A stretch of DNA of 56,348 bases, taken from assembly GCA_021828285.1 (NCBI GenBank), contig JAKASG010000012.1, positions 1-56,348 on the forward strand. Reading direction: 5' to 3'. This document shows, one piece after another, positions 34,506 to 43,887 of the stretch. The translations under genes and the position numbers were made by a program. The notes under the pieces were generated by a model. It was not told the DNA's origin, searched no databases, and worked only from the letters and a program-made list of their open reading frames with translations. The first letter of the stretch is position 1, and each line of letters starts with the position of its first letter. The DNA comes from Acidobacteriota bacterium. GTDB taxonomy: Bacteria > Acidobacteriota > Terriglobia > UBA7540.

Positions 34506-35582
34506 ATGATGATGCGGCCTACGGAATTCATCGCGAAAATCATGAAGTCCCAGTGGGAGCCGGTTTATTTCTTCAGCGGCCCGGACCGTCTGATGCATGA
34601 GGAATGCCGTTCCGCGCTGGTCAATTCCCTTCCAGCCGATGCGCGCGCCTGGTGCCTGGCGGAAATCGAATTCGAACCCGGCTCGCTCGAAAACGCGCTC
34701 GAAGGCGCGCGCCAGATGCCCATGCTCGGCGGCCGCAACGTGCTGATCTTTTCCGATCCCGAAGATTTCAAGCGCGCTGGCGACGGAGACCTGAAAGCGC
34801 TCGAAGGCTATCTTGCCCGCCCTTCTTCTTTTGCCACCGTGGTCTTTGCCGCTTCCCGGCCCGACCGCCGGCGGAAGTTCATCCAGTTGATCGAAAAGAA
34901 AGCCGCGCTCGTTGCGATGCTGCCCCTCCCGCTCGCCGAGGCCGCGCGCTGGGCGCAGGCATTTTTCCGGCGAGCCGAAGTCGAGCTCCCGAACGACCTC
35001 GCTGCGGAGCTTGCCGCGCGCTTCGAGGTCGCGGGAGATGATCCTCACGAGGCGGGCGTCAATGCCCTCTGGATGCGCACCGAAATGGAGAAACTGCTCG
35101 TCGCGAGGCCGGGAATGAAGCAGCTCGCTCGCGAAGACCTGGATTTCATCGTTGCCGGCCGCGAAGAGCACGAAATCGGCAAAATGCTCCGCGCCCTTGC
35201 CGAACGCAACTTCCCTGCCGCTGTGGAATATCTTCGCGCGCTCCTTGCCGCCAAGGCTTCCGAAGTGCTCATCCTGTGGTCGGTGGCTGAATTGCTTCGC
35301 CAGGCGATTCAGGGCTCGCCCGCCCAGTCTTATGGCTATGGCGCGTGGGGTGGACGCGCGAATCCCCTCGCGATTCCCGCGATCGCCCCGATCGCTCGCC
35401 GGAGCTTCTCGCGGCCGGAGCTACTTCGCGCGCTGAAATTCGTCCGCGCGGCGGACCTTGCGCTCAAATCGTCGTGGAAGGATTCAAGACTGCTGCTTGA
35501 AGTGCTCGTGTGGCAGGTTGTGACTGGTGAAGATGCCGCGCCCGAACCCGCGGGTGCATCACAGAGGCCTTCCGAAGCCTAG
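34506..35582 (+). CDS. holA: DNA polymerase III delta subunit
   Basis: The protein has 358 residues. It shows the HolA pattern: PVYFFSGPDRLMHEECRSAL at the start, MPMLGGRNVLIF, a lid-like helical domain and a C-terminal collar (LLRALKFVRAADLALKSSWKDSRLLLEVLV). It is the clamp-opening wrench of the clamp loader and has no intact P-loop, as expected. It is convergent with rpsT, a known neighbour. Confidence 0.9.
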   Translation: MMMRPTEFIAKIMKSQWEPVYFFSGPDRLMHEECRSALVNSLPADARAWCLAEIEFEPGSLENALEGARQMPMLGGRNVLIFSDPEDFKRAGDGDLKALEGYLARPSSFATVVFAASRPDRRRKFIQLIEKKAALVAMLPLPLAEAARWAQAFFRRAEVELPNDLAAELAARFEVAGDDPHEAGVNALWMRTEMEKLLVARPGMKQLAREDLDFIVAGREEHEIGKMLRALAERNFPAAVEYLRALLAAKASEVLILWSVAELLRQAIQGSPAQSYGYGAWGGRANPLAIPAIAPIARRSFSRPELLRALKFVRAADLALKSSWKDSRLLLEVLVWQVVTGEDAAPEPAGASQRPSEA

Positions 35583-35606
35583 CGGCGTCCGGATAAGCCT
35601 GGGGCG

Positions 35607-35631
35607 CCACGGCACGCCTTCTGCGCCGTGG
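35607..35631. terminator. hairpin between the convergent holA and rpsT genes
   Basis: CCACGGC (35607-35613) pairs perfectly with GCCGTGG (35625-35631) around an 11-base loop. No U-tract follows on either strand, so it may act as a weak bidirectional terminator. Confidence 0.4.
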
Positions 35632-35682
35632 GATCTTCCGTCCGGCGGCCGAGATTCCCGAGGGCGCGCAAATCGAAGGGAT

Positions 35683-35976
35683 TTATGCGCTAGCGCTTGG
35701 CGCGGCGGCACTCTCGCCGAGCGAGTTGTAACACAGCGTGAGCCGGGACTTATACCGCGCCGCGGTGTTGCGGTGGAGAACGCCCTTCCGAATGGAATGG
35801 TCAATCAACGCGAGCGTGGGCCGGAGCAACTCGCCGGCTTTCGCTTTGTCTTTCGCGTCGAGCGCGGCGCGCAGCTTCGTCATCTGGTGCCGAAGCTTCG
35901 TTCGGTGCGCCCGATTCGCGTCCGCGCGCTTGAGAGTTTGCTTGATTCGTTTGAGGGCCGATTTATGGCTCGCCAC
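35683..35976 (-). CDS. rpsT: 30S ribosomal protein S20
   Basis: The protein has 97 residues, very basic and helical: MASHKSALKRIKQTLKRADANRAHRT, then IDHSIRKGVLHRNTAARYKSRL. These match the S20 start and C-terminal helix. The start is GTG with AAGGAG upstream. The last about 10 residues (Ala/Ser/Pro) are not conserved. A promoter lies in the 66-base gap shared with hpt. Confidence 0.95.
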   Translation of the reverse strand: MASHKSALKRIKQTLKRADANRAHRTKLRHQMTKLRAALDAKDKAKAGELLRPTLALIDHSIRKGVLHRNTAARYKSRLTLCYNSLGESAAAPSASA

Positions 35977-36010
35977 AAAGTCTCCTTGTTCCTCTGAACT
36001 GTAATCTAAT

Positions 36011-36040
36011 AATCTATCAGACGGCGCGGGAGGGCGTCAA
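36011..36040 (-). promoter_or_regulatory. promoter of rpsT
   Basis: On the minus strand TTGACG (36040-36035) and TAGATT (36016-36011) are 18 bases apart, with TGA before the -10 (extended -10). The -35 lies right at the divergent hpt start. Confidence 0.5.
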
Positions 36041-36042
36041 CG

Positions 36043-36579
36043 ATGGCCGATCAAAGCGCAGCCCTGGGCGAAGTTCTGGTTTCCGCGGAGGCGATCGCAC
36101 GCCGGGTCGCCGAGCTGGGCCGGGAGATCTCTGCCGACTACCGCGGCGGTACGCCGCACCTCATCGGCGTCCTCAAAGGCGCCTGGATTTTTATGGCCGA
36201 TCTTATCCGCCATTTCGAAATTGACGTGACCGTTGATTTCCTCAGCATCGCGAGCTATGGCGACGAAACGGAATCGACCGGCGAGGTCAAAATCACCAAA
36301 GACCTCGACGTCGGCATCGAAGGGCGCGACGTCCTGATCGTCGAGGATATTCTCGACACGGGCCGCACGTTCCAGTACCTGAGCAACGTCCTGCTCGCCC
36401 ATCAGCCCCGCAGCTTGAAGCTTGCTGCGCTCCTCGATAAACGCTCGCGCCGCATCATCCCGGTCCAGGCCGACTACGTGGGCTTTGAAATTCCCGACGC
36501 TTTCGTCGTCGGCTACGGTCTCGACTACGCGCAGAAATACCGCGAACTGCCCGAGGTCCGCGTCCTGCGTTCGCCGTGA
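36043..36579 (+). CDS. hpt: hypoxanthine phosphoribosyltransferase
   Basis: The protein has 178 residues, type I PRTase. VLIVEDILDTGRTFQYL is the PRPP loop, LIGVLKGAWIFMADLIR a flanking conserved strand, and FEIPDAFVVGYGLDYAQKYRELP the purine-binding hood. It converts hypoxanthine or guanine plus PRPP to IMP or GMP. GGGAGGG lies about nine bases before the ATG. It is divergent from rpsT. Confidence 0.94.
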   Translation: MADQSAALGEVLVSAEAIARRVAELGREISADYRGGTPHLIGVLKGAWIFMADLIRHFEIDVTVDFLSIASYGDETESTGEVKITKDLDVGIEGRDVLIVEDILDTGRTFQYLSNVLLAHQPRSLKLAALLDKRSRRIIPVQADYVGFEIPDAFVVGYGLDYAQKYRELPEVRVLRSP

Positions 36580-36609
36580 AGTGTGGCGCGCCGCAGCCGG
36601 CAGTCGCTT

Positions 36610-36639
36610 TTGGACGGCGAGCAACGTCAATGCTATTCT
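36610..36639 (+). promoter_or_regulatory. promoter of mutS
   Basis: TTGGAC (36610-36615) and TATTCT (36634-36639) are 18 bases apart, with a TGC extension before the -10. Confidence 0.5.
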
Positions 36640-36707
36640 GTCTCCTGAATCCAGGCTTCTGATTCCTGCTGACGGCTGACGCCCGAAAGCGGCCGGCACT
36701 TTGACCC

Positions 36708-39311
36708 ATGCCCGAATTCTCAACTCCGCTCATGAAGCAATACGGCGCGATCAAGCAGCGCCATCCGAACGCGCTGCTGCTTTTTCGCCTGGGCGATTTT
36801 TACGAGCTTTTCTTCGAGGACGCGATCGTCGCGGCGCGCGAATTGCAGATCACGCTCACATCGCGCAACAAGGAAAAAGGCGTTGCCATTCCCATGTGCG
36901 GCGTCCCCTACCACGCCGCGGAAGGCTATATCGCCAAGCTGATCCGCAAGGGCTACCGCGTCGCGATTTGCGACCAAATGGAAGACCCGCGCTTCGCAAA
37001 GAAGCTCGTGAAGCGCGAAGTAACCCGAGTGCTGACGCCCGGCACGGTGACCGGCCAGCAGCTCCTCGAGCCCAAGGACAACAATTACCTTGCCGCGGTA
37101 TTCGAGCGGGACGGCGCCTTCAGCCTCGCTTACGCGGATCTTTCGACCGGCGATTTTCGCGCCACGGAGTTTACGGGCGAGGCGGCGCGCGCGCGTCTGC
37201 TCGAGGAAATCGAACGCGTCCGCCCGCGCGAAATTCTCACCGCTTCCCTTCCCTCTGCGCTCGCCTTCGCACCCGGCGCCGTATCGCCCGTCACCGAAAC
37301 TCATCTCGATGATTGGGTCTATGGCGAAGCCTACGCCGAGCGCATGGTGAAAGAGGCATTCAACGTCGGCTCGCTCGCGGGCTACGGTCTTGAAAGCAGG
37401 CCGCTCGCGCTCGGCGCAGTGGGAGCAATTTTGCACTACATCCGCGAGACGCAGCGCAGCGCGCTCGCGCACTTCGACGGCGTGCGTTTTTACCAGTTGC
37501 AGGATTCCCTGATTCTCGACCCGGCCACGCTCCGCAATCTTGAATTGTTTGAGCCTTTGGCGGGCGGACCCCGCGATGCGACGCTTCTCGGCGTGCTCGA
37601 TCGCTGCATGACTTCGCTCGGGGCGCGGCAGCTCAAACGCTGGCTGATGCGCCCGTCGCTCAACCGCGAGGAAATCGAAGCGCGGCACGGCGCGGTCGCC
37701 GAGCTTGCGGCAAACGCCATCGAGCGGGAAGAATTCCGCCGCGTCCTCGGCAACGTCCAGGATATCGAGCGCCTGCTGAGCAAAATTACGCTTGAAACGG
37801 CGAATCCGCGCGATCTCCTGGCTCTCAAGCTCTCACTCGCGGAACTGCCCTTGTTGCGGAGCTACGCCGCGCATTTTGCGGCGCCGCTCCTTCGCGCCAT
37901 TCACGACCGCTTCGACGAGCTTGCCGACGTTCACGCCCTGATCGAGCGCGCGATTGATCCCGACCCTCCCGCGATTCTCTCTGAGGGCGGAATGATTCGC
38001 GCCGGTTATGACGCGGCGCTGGACGAACTGCGCCACTTGAGCCGCAATGGCAAAACCACGCTCGCCCAGATTGAAGCCCGCGAGCGCGAAAGCACCGGCA
38101 TCGCTTCGCTCAAGGTCCGCTTCAACAGCGTTTTCGGCTATTACATTGAAGTCTCGAAGCCGAACCTGCCGCTCGTCCCGTCCGCCTACGAGCGCAAGCA
38201 GACGCTCGTCGGAGCCGAGCGCTTCACCACGCCGGAGCTGAAAGCGCTCGAAGCAAAAATCCTCGATGCGGAAGAAAAAGCGCAGGCGCTCGAGCGCGAA
38301 ATCTTTGCCCGCATTCGCCGCGAGGTGGCCGGAGAGGCGAAGCGCATTCGTCAGACCGCCCAGGCCGTCGCCGAGATGGACGTCCTGGCCTGTTTCGCTC
38401 ATCTCGCCGCAGAATTCAGCTATGTCCGGCCGCAATTTTCCGACGACGGCGAGATGATGATTGCCGAAGGACGCCATCCTGTCGTCGAACGCATTGCCGG
38501 CGGCGACTCCCGCTTCGTCCCGAACGACCTCTACCTGAACACGGATTCCGACCGCCTGCTGATCGTGACGGGGCCGAATATGGGTGGCAAATCCACTTAT
38601 TTGCGCCAAGCGGCGCTCATCGCCCTGATGGCGCAGTCAGGCAGTTTCATTCCCGCCACGCGCGCCAAATTGCCGCTCTTTGACCGTATTTTCACCCGCA
38701 TCGGAGCTTCGGACAATCTCGCGCGCGGCCGATCCACTTTTATGGTGGAGATGACGGAAACCGCAGCCATCCTGAACACCGCGACGCCCGCGAGTCTCGT
38801 CCTGCTCGATGAAATCGGCCGCGGCACCGCGACCTATGACGGCCTCGCCATCGCCTGGGCGGTTGTCGAGCGGTTGCTCGCGACTCGCGGCTCGCGCACT
38901 CTCTTCGCAACGCATTACCATGAATTGACCGAGCTTGCGGAAACACATTCCGGCGTCCGCAATTACCATGTCTCGGTGAAAGAATCCGGATCGAACATTA
39001 TTTTCCTCCGCAAGGTGGAACCGGGAAGCGCCGACAAAAGCTATGGGATTGAAGTCGCGCGGCTCGCCGGCCTTCCTCTCGAAGTCGTCGAGCGCGCTCG
39101 CGAGATTCTCGACCTTCATGAGAATTCCGAACGCTCGCTCGCCGGAAATCTCTCGGAACAGGCAGACGCGCCCTCACCGGTGCAGCTCACGATTTTCACC
39201 GCCCTCGATGCCGGCGTCTTGCGCGCCATCGAAAGCGCCGACCTCGATAACCTGAAGCCGCTCGAGGCGCTCAATCTCCTGGCTGAATTGAAAAAGCAAA
39301 TCAAATCGTGA
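36708..39311 (+). CDS. mutS: DNA mismatch repair protein MutS
   Basis: The protein has 867 residues, the usual length. The mismatch-recognition F-Y-E is at 31-33 (GDFYELF). The lever/clamp region contains GIASLKVRFNSVFGYYIEV. The ATPase has Walker A TGPNMGGKSTYLRQ at about 621, LLDEIGRGTATYDG, and THYHELTEL. It recognises mismatches in DNA and recruits MutL, which is not in the window. The C-terminal tail ends in a short helix-turn dimer segment. It overlaps the next gene by four bases. Confidence 0.97.
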   Translation: MPEFSTPLMKQYGAIKQRHPNALLLFRLGDFYELFFEDAIVAARELQITLTSRNKEKGVAIPMCGVPYHAAEGYIAKLIRKGYRVAICDQMEDPRFAKKLVKREVTRVLTPGTVTGQQLLEPKDNNYLAAVFERDGAFSLAYADLSTGDFRATEFTGEAARARLLEEIERVRPREILTASLPSALAFAPGAVSPVTETHLDDWVYGEAYAERMVKEAFNVGSLAGYGLESRPLALGAVGAILHYIRETQRSALAHFDGVRFYQLQDSLILDPATLRNLELFEPLAGGPRDATLLGVLDRCMTSLGARQLKRWLMRPSLNREEIEARHGAVAELAANAIEREEFRRVLGNVQDIERLLSKITLETANPRDLLALKLSLAELPLLRSYAAHFAAPLLRAIHDRFDELADVHALIERAIDPDPPAILSEGGMIRAGYDAALDELRHLSRNGKTTLAQIEARERESTGIASLKVRFNSVFGYYIEVSKPNLPLVPSAYERKQTLVGAERFTTPELKALEAKILDAEEKAQALEREIFARIRREVAGEAKRIRQTAQAVAEMDVLACFAHLAAEFSYVRPQFSDDGEMMIAEGRHPVVERIAGGDSRFVPNDLYLNTDSDRLLIVTGPNMGGKSTYLRQAALIALMAQSGSFIPATRAKLPLFDRIFTRIGASDNLARGRSTFMVEMTETAAILNTATPASLVLLDEIGRGTATYDGLAIAWAVVERLLATRGSRTLFATHYHELTELAETHSGVRNYHVSVKESGSNIIFLRKVEPGSADKSYGIEVARLAGLPLEVVERAREILDLHENSERSLAGNLSEQADAPSPVQLTIFTALDAGVLRAIESADLDNLKPLEALNLLAELKKQIKS

Positions 39312-40369
39312 AACCGTTGCGGGAATCTCAGCTCGGCCAGGTTTTCCTGTTGCGGCTCGGCGAAAACCGCTGGAGTCCCGCCCTCGAACGGCAATTGCGC
39401 GAGGGCGCGCCCGCCGGCGTGCTTGCTGCGGCGCCGCTGCCGCGTGCTCCGGAAGCGCTTGCCGCATTCCTCGCTCGAATTGCTCGCGCCCTGCCGCATG
39501 CGCCGTTTCTTGCCATCCGGCAGGAGGGCGGAAGGCATGATTCTTTGCGCGCGTTCTTTCCCCCAACGCCGTCGCTCGACGCTTTGGCTGATTCATCGGC
39601 GGGTCCCGCCGCTGCGCGCCATCTCGGTGAGCTTTGGGGAGAGGCTTTGGCGCTCCTCGGCTTGAACACCAACTTCGCCCCGCGTCTCGATCTTGTCGCG
39701 TCGCCAAAGCGCGCCAAGCCCGGCGCTGCGTTCGTCGCGGAGCGCTTCAAGCCCTTTATTGGCGGGTTGAAGCGCAACTCAATCCTCGCTTGCGCGAAGC
39801 ATTTCCCCGGACTCGGCAGCGCAATCGCTTCGCCCCGCGGCGGACTGGCCGTAAGCTCGAAATCCATGGCCGATTTGTGGAGCGAGGATTTGATTCCCTT
39901 TCGAAAGCTCTTGCCAGTGCTCCCGATGATCTTAATGAGCACGGCGGGATATAGAGCTTTCGATTTCGATGAGCCGCGGCCAGCCTTTATGTCGCCGGGA
40001 ATCGTTACCGGGCTTCTGCGCGTCAAACTCGGTTATCATGGCCTGGCGGTTGCCTACGGCATCGAATCATCGCAGGCCGCACTCGCCGCCGGACAAGCGG
40101 CGGTTCAGTCACTCGAAGCGGGGTGCGACATCCTCATCGTGGATGAAGGCGAATCGTTCGAAGCGGCGCGAAGGGCGGTGAAAAACGCGCTCGATTCCGG
40201 GAGTCTTCCGCCACGGCGCATCGAAGACGCCTTCAAGCGAATTCGTGCGACGCAGCGCCGACTTCCGCGGCCCACGGGGAACATTTTTTCGCATTCATTC
40301 AACCAGCTTGCGCACCGATTTGAGCAAGCCCGAAAGCAATTCGATTGCGAGGATTTTGATGATGCCTGA
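39308..40369 (+). CDS. GH3/NagZ-like pseudoenzyme
   Basis: The protein has 353 residues with the (beta/alpha)8 fold of NagZ: FLAIRQEGGRHDSLR, LGLNTNFAPRLDL and CAKHFPGLGS. Three active positions are altered. The sugar-binding DQEGGR is RQEGGR. The KHFPGHG-D-x-x-DSH loop with the catalytic His/Asp is KHFPGLGSAIASPRGG. The nucleophile Asp of the SDDL motif is replaced in LAVAYGIES. It should therefore not cleave beta-GlcNAc. It has a GTG start overlapping the mutS stop and overlaps anmK by 11 bases, so it is conserved between repair and cell-wall recycling genes. A binding or regulatory role is likely. Confidence 0.75.
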   Translation: MKPLRESQLGQVFLLRLGENRWSPALERQLREGAPAGVLAAAPLPRAPEALAAFLARIARALPHAPFLAIRQEGGRHDSLRAFFPPTPSLDALADSSAGPAAARHLGELWGEALALLGLNTNFAPRLDLVASPKRAKPGAAFVAERFKPFIGGLKRNSILACAKHFPGLGSAIASPRGGLAVSSKSMADLWSEDLIPFRKLLPVLPMILMSTAGYRAFDFDEPRPAFMSPGIVTGLLRVKLGYHGLAVAYGIESSQAALAAGQAAVQSLEAGCDILIVDEGESFEAARRAVKNALDSGSLPPRRIEDAFKRIRATQRRLPRPTGNIFSHSFNQLAHRFEQARKQFDCEDFDDA

Positions 40370-41537
40370 TCATGCCCGGCGAAAGCAGCGTCTCGCCGTC
40401 GGCCTGATGTCCGGAACGTCTCTCGACGCCGTGGATGCGGCGCTCGTCGCCATCTCCGGCGCGGGAGATAAAATCCGAGTTTGCCGCGTCGCATTCGTGA
40501 CGATGCCGTATCCCGCCGCTGTGCGACGGAGATTGCTGAGCGTCGCGCGAGGCGAGCCTGTGGCAGCAGGCGAGATCAGCCAACTCAATTTCCTGCTCGG
40601 CGCTCTTTTCGCGGATGCGGCGATCGCCGTTTGCCGGCGCGCGCAAGTGAAGCCGGAAAAACTGTTCGTTGTCGGCTCGCACGGGCAGACGATTTACCAC
40701 CAGGGAGTCACAACGACGGAGAGCGGGCGGAGAATTTGCTCGACACTCCAGATTGCGGAGCCTGCAGTGATCGCCGAGAGGACTCGGGCTCCTGTAGTCG
40801 CGGACTTTCGCGCTGCCGATCTCGCAGCCGATGGTCAAGGCGCCCCTCTGGTTCCATTGGTAGATTATTTGCTCCTTCGCGACCCCCGAGAAAGCGTCGT
40901 CGCGCTTAATCTGGGCGGGATCGCGAATGTTACCGTCATCCCCGCGGACGCTTCCGCCGGCGATGTCATCGGCTTCGATACGGGTCCCGGCAACATGGTG
41001 ATGGACGGTTTGGTTCGGCGCTTCACGCATGGGCGGCGGAGTTACGACCCGGGCGGAAGTTGGGCATCACGAGGGAAACTTCTCGAGGATGTGCTTTCGA
41101 AAGCTCTTTCTTTCCCGTTTTTCAGGTTGAGGCCGCCGAAAACTGCCGGGCGCGAGCAATTCGGCGATGCGTTCCTCCAAAAATATTTCCTCTCGCGGCC
41201 AGCGACTTTCCACGACCTTCTGTGCACTGCGAACGAGCTGACTGCGAGAACCGTTGTTGATGCAATCCGCCGGCGGGTTCGCTCAAAGGGGAGCATCGGG
41301 CGGATCGTGGTTTCGGGCGGCGGCGCTCGCAATCGTTATCTCATCGACCGCATCGCGAGCCTGTCGCCAGAAACGCCGCTAAAGCTTTCCGATGAATTCG
41401 GTTTTCCTTCACAAGAAAAAGAAGCAATCGCCTTCGCGATTCTCGCGGATCGGACGATGCACGGGCTGAGCGGAAATTTGCCGCGGGTGACAGGGGCGCG
41501 ACGAAGCGTCGTGCTCGGAAAGGTCGTCCGCTCCTGA
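40359..41537 (+). CDS. anmK: anhydro-N-acetylmuramic acid kinase
   Basis: The protein has 392 residues. AVGLMSGTSLDAVDAALV is the ATP-binding start, VGSHGQTIYH the catalytic region, NLGGIANVTVIP and GFDTGPGNMVMDG are family motifs, and ISGGGARN-like VVSGGGARNRYLID closes the ASKHA fold. It phosphorylates 1,6-anhydro-MurNAc during peptidoglycan recycling. The start at 40359 has GAGG six bases upstream. It overlaps the GH3-like gene, whose normal homologue NagZ supplies its substrate. Confidence 0.93.
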   Translation: MMPDHARRKQRLAVGLMSGTSLDAVDAALVAISGAGDKIRVCRVAFVTMPYPAAVRRRLLSVARGEPVAAGEISQLNFLLGALFADAAIAVCRRAQVKPEKLFVVGSHGQTIYHQGVTTTESGRRICSTLQIAEPAVIAERTRAPVVADFRAADLAADGQGAPLVPLVDYLLLRDPRESVVALNLGGIANVTVIPADASAGDVIGFDTGPGNMVMDGLVRRFTHGRRSYDPGGSWASRGKLLEDVLSKALSFPFFRLRPPKTAGREQFGDAFLQKYFLSRPATFHDLLCTANELTARTVVDAIRRRVRSKGSIGRIVVSGGGARNRYLIDRIASLSPETPLKLSDEFGFPSQEKEAIAFAILADRTMHGLSGNLPRVTGARRSVVLGKVVRS

Positions 41538-41580
41538 AGGGCGCGGGGACGCCCGGGCGACAGGCTCGTGAATCCACGAT

Positions 41581-42180
41581 CTATACGTGGATCCCAAGAT
41601 ACAACAGGTCAACCAAAACCAACTCGCGAAGCGAATAAACGACGCGCGCCGACGGATCGCTTTCAATGACACTTTTGGGCGCAGGTGAAGTGTAGGTCAA
41701 AATACCCTGAGCCCTCATGAGCAGCTTCACGCGGTAAAGGTGGAACCCATCGCTCACCGCGATGCAATCCTTAGCGTGAAGCGCGCGCAGGATGGGTGCA
41801 ATCGCGACGACGCTTTGGTAGGTTGTGGAGCTTCGGGTTTCCGCAATCACCTGCCGGGCCGAAAGCCCTTTGCGGATCAAATATGCCTTGCCCACGCCGC
41901 CTTCGGTAAAGTGCGGGTCGCCGCCGCTGCCTCCGGAGACGACCACCCACGGCGCGACGCCGCGCCTGGCAAGGTCCAGAGCGTGATCGAGGCGCGCTTT
42001 GAAAACAGGTGAAGGCCTGCCATCGTATTCCGCGGCGCCGAAAACGACGATCGCTCCCGCGGGACGTGCGTTATCCGTCCGCGCCGTGCGCCGAATGGCG
42101 AGATAAATCGAGACCTCAATGCCGATGACTGCCGCACCGGCAGCAGCCACTCCCACACCGAACCATTGGCGCGATTTCAC
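41581..42180 (-). CDS. DUF218 (YdcF/SanA-like) membrane-anchored protein
   Basis: The protein has 199 residues. One membrane helix at about 7-28, then the DUF218 fold: AIVVFGAAEYDGRPSPVFKARLDHAL, VVVSGGSGGDPHFTEGG, ETRSSTTYQS and VSDGFHLYR. SanA and YdcF relatives act in envelope barrier function, and YdcF binds S-adenosylmethionine; the role here is unknown. It follows tsaC by 4 bases on the same strand and is convergent with anmK. Confidence 0.85.
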   Translation of the reverse strand: MKSRQWFGVGVAAAGAAVIGIEVSIYLAIRRTARTDNARPAGAIVVFGAAEYDGRPSPVFKARLDHALDLARRGVAPWVVVSGGSGGDPHFTEGGVGKAYLIRKGLSARQVIAETRSSTTYQSVVAIAPILRALHAKDCIAVSDGFHLYRVKLLMRAQGILTYTSPAPKSVIESDPSARVVYSLRELVLVDLLYLGIHV

Positions 42181-42184
42181 GGGC

Positions 42185-42814
42185 TTAGGACAAAAACTCT
42201 TTCAAAGCGGACTCAGGAATTCCGCCAGGGCGAAGAATTCGGACCGGATCGGATTCAAGGTCGATGACGGTGGAAGCAGCGAGTCCCTCGGTAGCGCCGC
42301 CGTCGAGAATCAGCGGGAGCACATCGCCCACCTGCTTTTCGACTTCGGCCGCTGTCGCGCAGGCGGGTCGCTCGCTCAGATTGGCGCTCGTGCCGGTCAG
42401 CGGACGATCGGCGGCGGCAACGAGCGCAACCGCCAGAGGAGCGCGGGGCCAGCGCAATCCCACCTTGCCGGTGTTCGCCGTGACCTTGAGCGGCACTTTG
42501 CTTGAAGCCCGCACCACCATCGTCAGCGGACCCGGCCAGAATTTTTCAGCCAGCTTGAAAAAGAGCGGAGGAGGATCGCTCGCCAGCTCCGCCGCCTGAT
42601 CGAGCGATGCCACGAGCAGAGGCAGCGGCCGGTCACTTGAGCGGCGTTTGATTCGGAAGACTTCATTGACCGCAGCCAGGTTCAAGGCGTCTGCGCCAAG
42701 CCCGTAAAATGTGTCGGTGGGAAATGCGACAACCTTGCCGGAGAGAATCAGCCGGACCGCATAATCCAGCGCAAACTCGAACCGAGATGCATCCACCTTC
42801 AGCAGTTCTGCCAT
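42185..42814 (-). CDS. tsaC: L-threonylcarbamoyladenylate synthase (Sua5/YrdC/TsaC)
   Basis: The protein has 209 residues, YrdC fold: VVAFPTDTFYGLGADA, IKRRSSDRPLPLLV, FWPGPLTMVVRA, VGLRWPRAP and GTSANLS. It makes threonylcarbamoyl-AMP for the t6A modification of tRNA. It has the short TsaC length and lacks the C-terminal Sua5 domain. The start is ATG. Confidence 0.92.
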   Translation of the reverse strand: MAELLKVDASRFEFALDYAVRLILSGKVVAFPTDTFYGLGADALNLAAVNEVFRIKRRSSDRPLPLLVASLDQAAELASDPPPLFFKLAEKFWPGPLTMVVRASSKVPLKVTANTGKVGLRWPRAPLAVALVAAADRPLTGTSANLSERPACATAAEVEKQVGDVLPLILDGGATEGLAASTVIDLESDPVRILRPGGIPESALKEFLS

Positions 42815-43094
42815 GGAGAATCAGCGCTTTCACGCGTCTTGAGCGAGAAACTGAACGCTAACACAAGCCCCCCGGACGGTCAAGCCGGAAGCAGCGGGAA
42901 AGCAACAGCCGGAAGCACAGCCGCAAGCACGCGCATTCGGGCGAGAGCAAAGCCCGCCGGGAGGCGCAATCCCGCGGCCGGACAGCCTCTGCCGCAGTAA
43001 CCGAGCGCAGGTAGGGTTCGTCATTATCAAGGGAAGAGATTGATTTCGGCCGGCCGCCGAAGTTTTCCCCGCAAAACGAGGACGGGGAGAAGCA

Positions 43095-43866
43095 ATGGAA
43101 ATCGGGCCCATCATTCGCGTCGCTGCGCGCGCGCTCCAGCGCAACAAGATGCGCAGCGCGCTCACGATTCTCGGCATCATCATCGGTGTCGGAGCGTTGA
43201 TTTGCACCGTGGCCATCGGCGAAGGCGCATCGCCCTTCGGGCCAGGATCAGGATGACATCATTCTGATGCCTTACACGACCGCGCAAAAGAAGCTTGCGG
43301 GTGTGAACTGGCTGCAATACATCATTTCCTCGGCGGTTTCTCAACAGGCGACTTCAGCCGCGGAACAGCAGATCGCCGCGCTTCTGCGCGAGCGCCATCG
43401 CCTGCGTACCGGCGAGGCCGACGACTTCACGATCACCGGATCGGACGCACTTGCCCAGGCGCAAGCGCAATCGAACCAGGTGATGACATTGCTCCTTGTC
43501 AGCATCGCCTGCGTGTCACTTCTGGTCGGCGGCATCGGAATCATGAATATCATGCTGGTCTCCGTGACGGAGCGGACGCGCGAAATCGGAGTTCGCATGG
43601 CGATTGGTGCGACGGAATACGACGTGCAGATGCAATTCCTGAGTGAAGCGATGGTTCTGAGCCTGTTCGGCGGTGCGGCGGGCACCCTATTGGGCGTCGC
43701 GGGCTCAAAGCTGATTTCAAGCCTGCTCGGCTGGCCGACAACGATCTCGGCCGGCGCCGTCGTGATTGCGGTCATATTCTCGGCGGCCATCGGGGTGTTC
43801 TTCGGATATTATCCGACGCGCCAAGCGGCTCGGCTTGACCCCATTCAGGCGCTGCGTTTTGAGTGA
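43095..43866 (+). pseudogene. macB-type ABC transporter permease, internally deleted
   Basis: Two pieces of a MacB permease lie in different frames. From the ATG at 43095 the first 46 codons are a normal MacB start (MRSALTILGIIIGVGALICTVAIGEGAS). The frame then breaks and stops at 43254-43256. The C-terminal piece resumes around 43238 in another frame with GQDQDDIILMPYTTAQKKLAG, and runs to 43866 with three membrane segments and GGIGIMNIMLVSVTERTREIGVRMA. The whole periplasmic middle (about 250 residues in full-length relatives) is missing. A deletion plus frame change has inactivated it. No intact MacA or ATPase partner is near. Confidence 0.8.
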
Positions 43867-43887
43867 TTCGAGGAGCCGGGTGAATCG

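Noticed and set aside
43040..43267. Short plus-strand frame over the macB start
   Set aside because: It is a different frame from the conserved MacB N-terminus and encodes Arg/His-rich shadow sequence.
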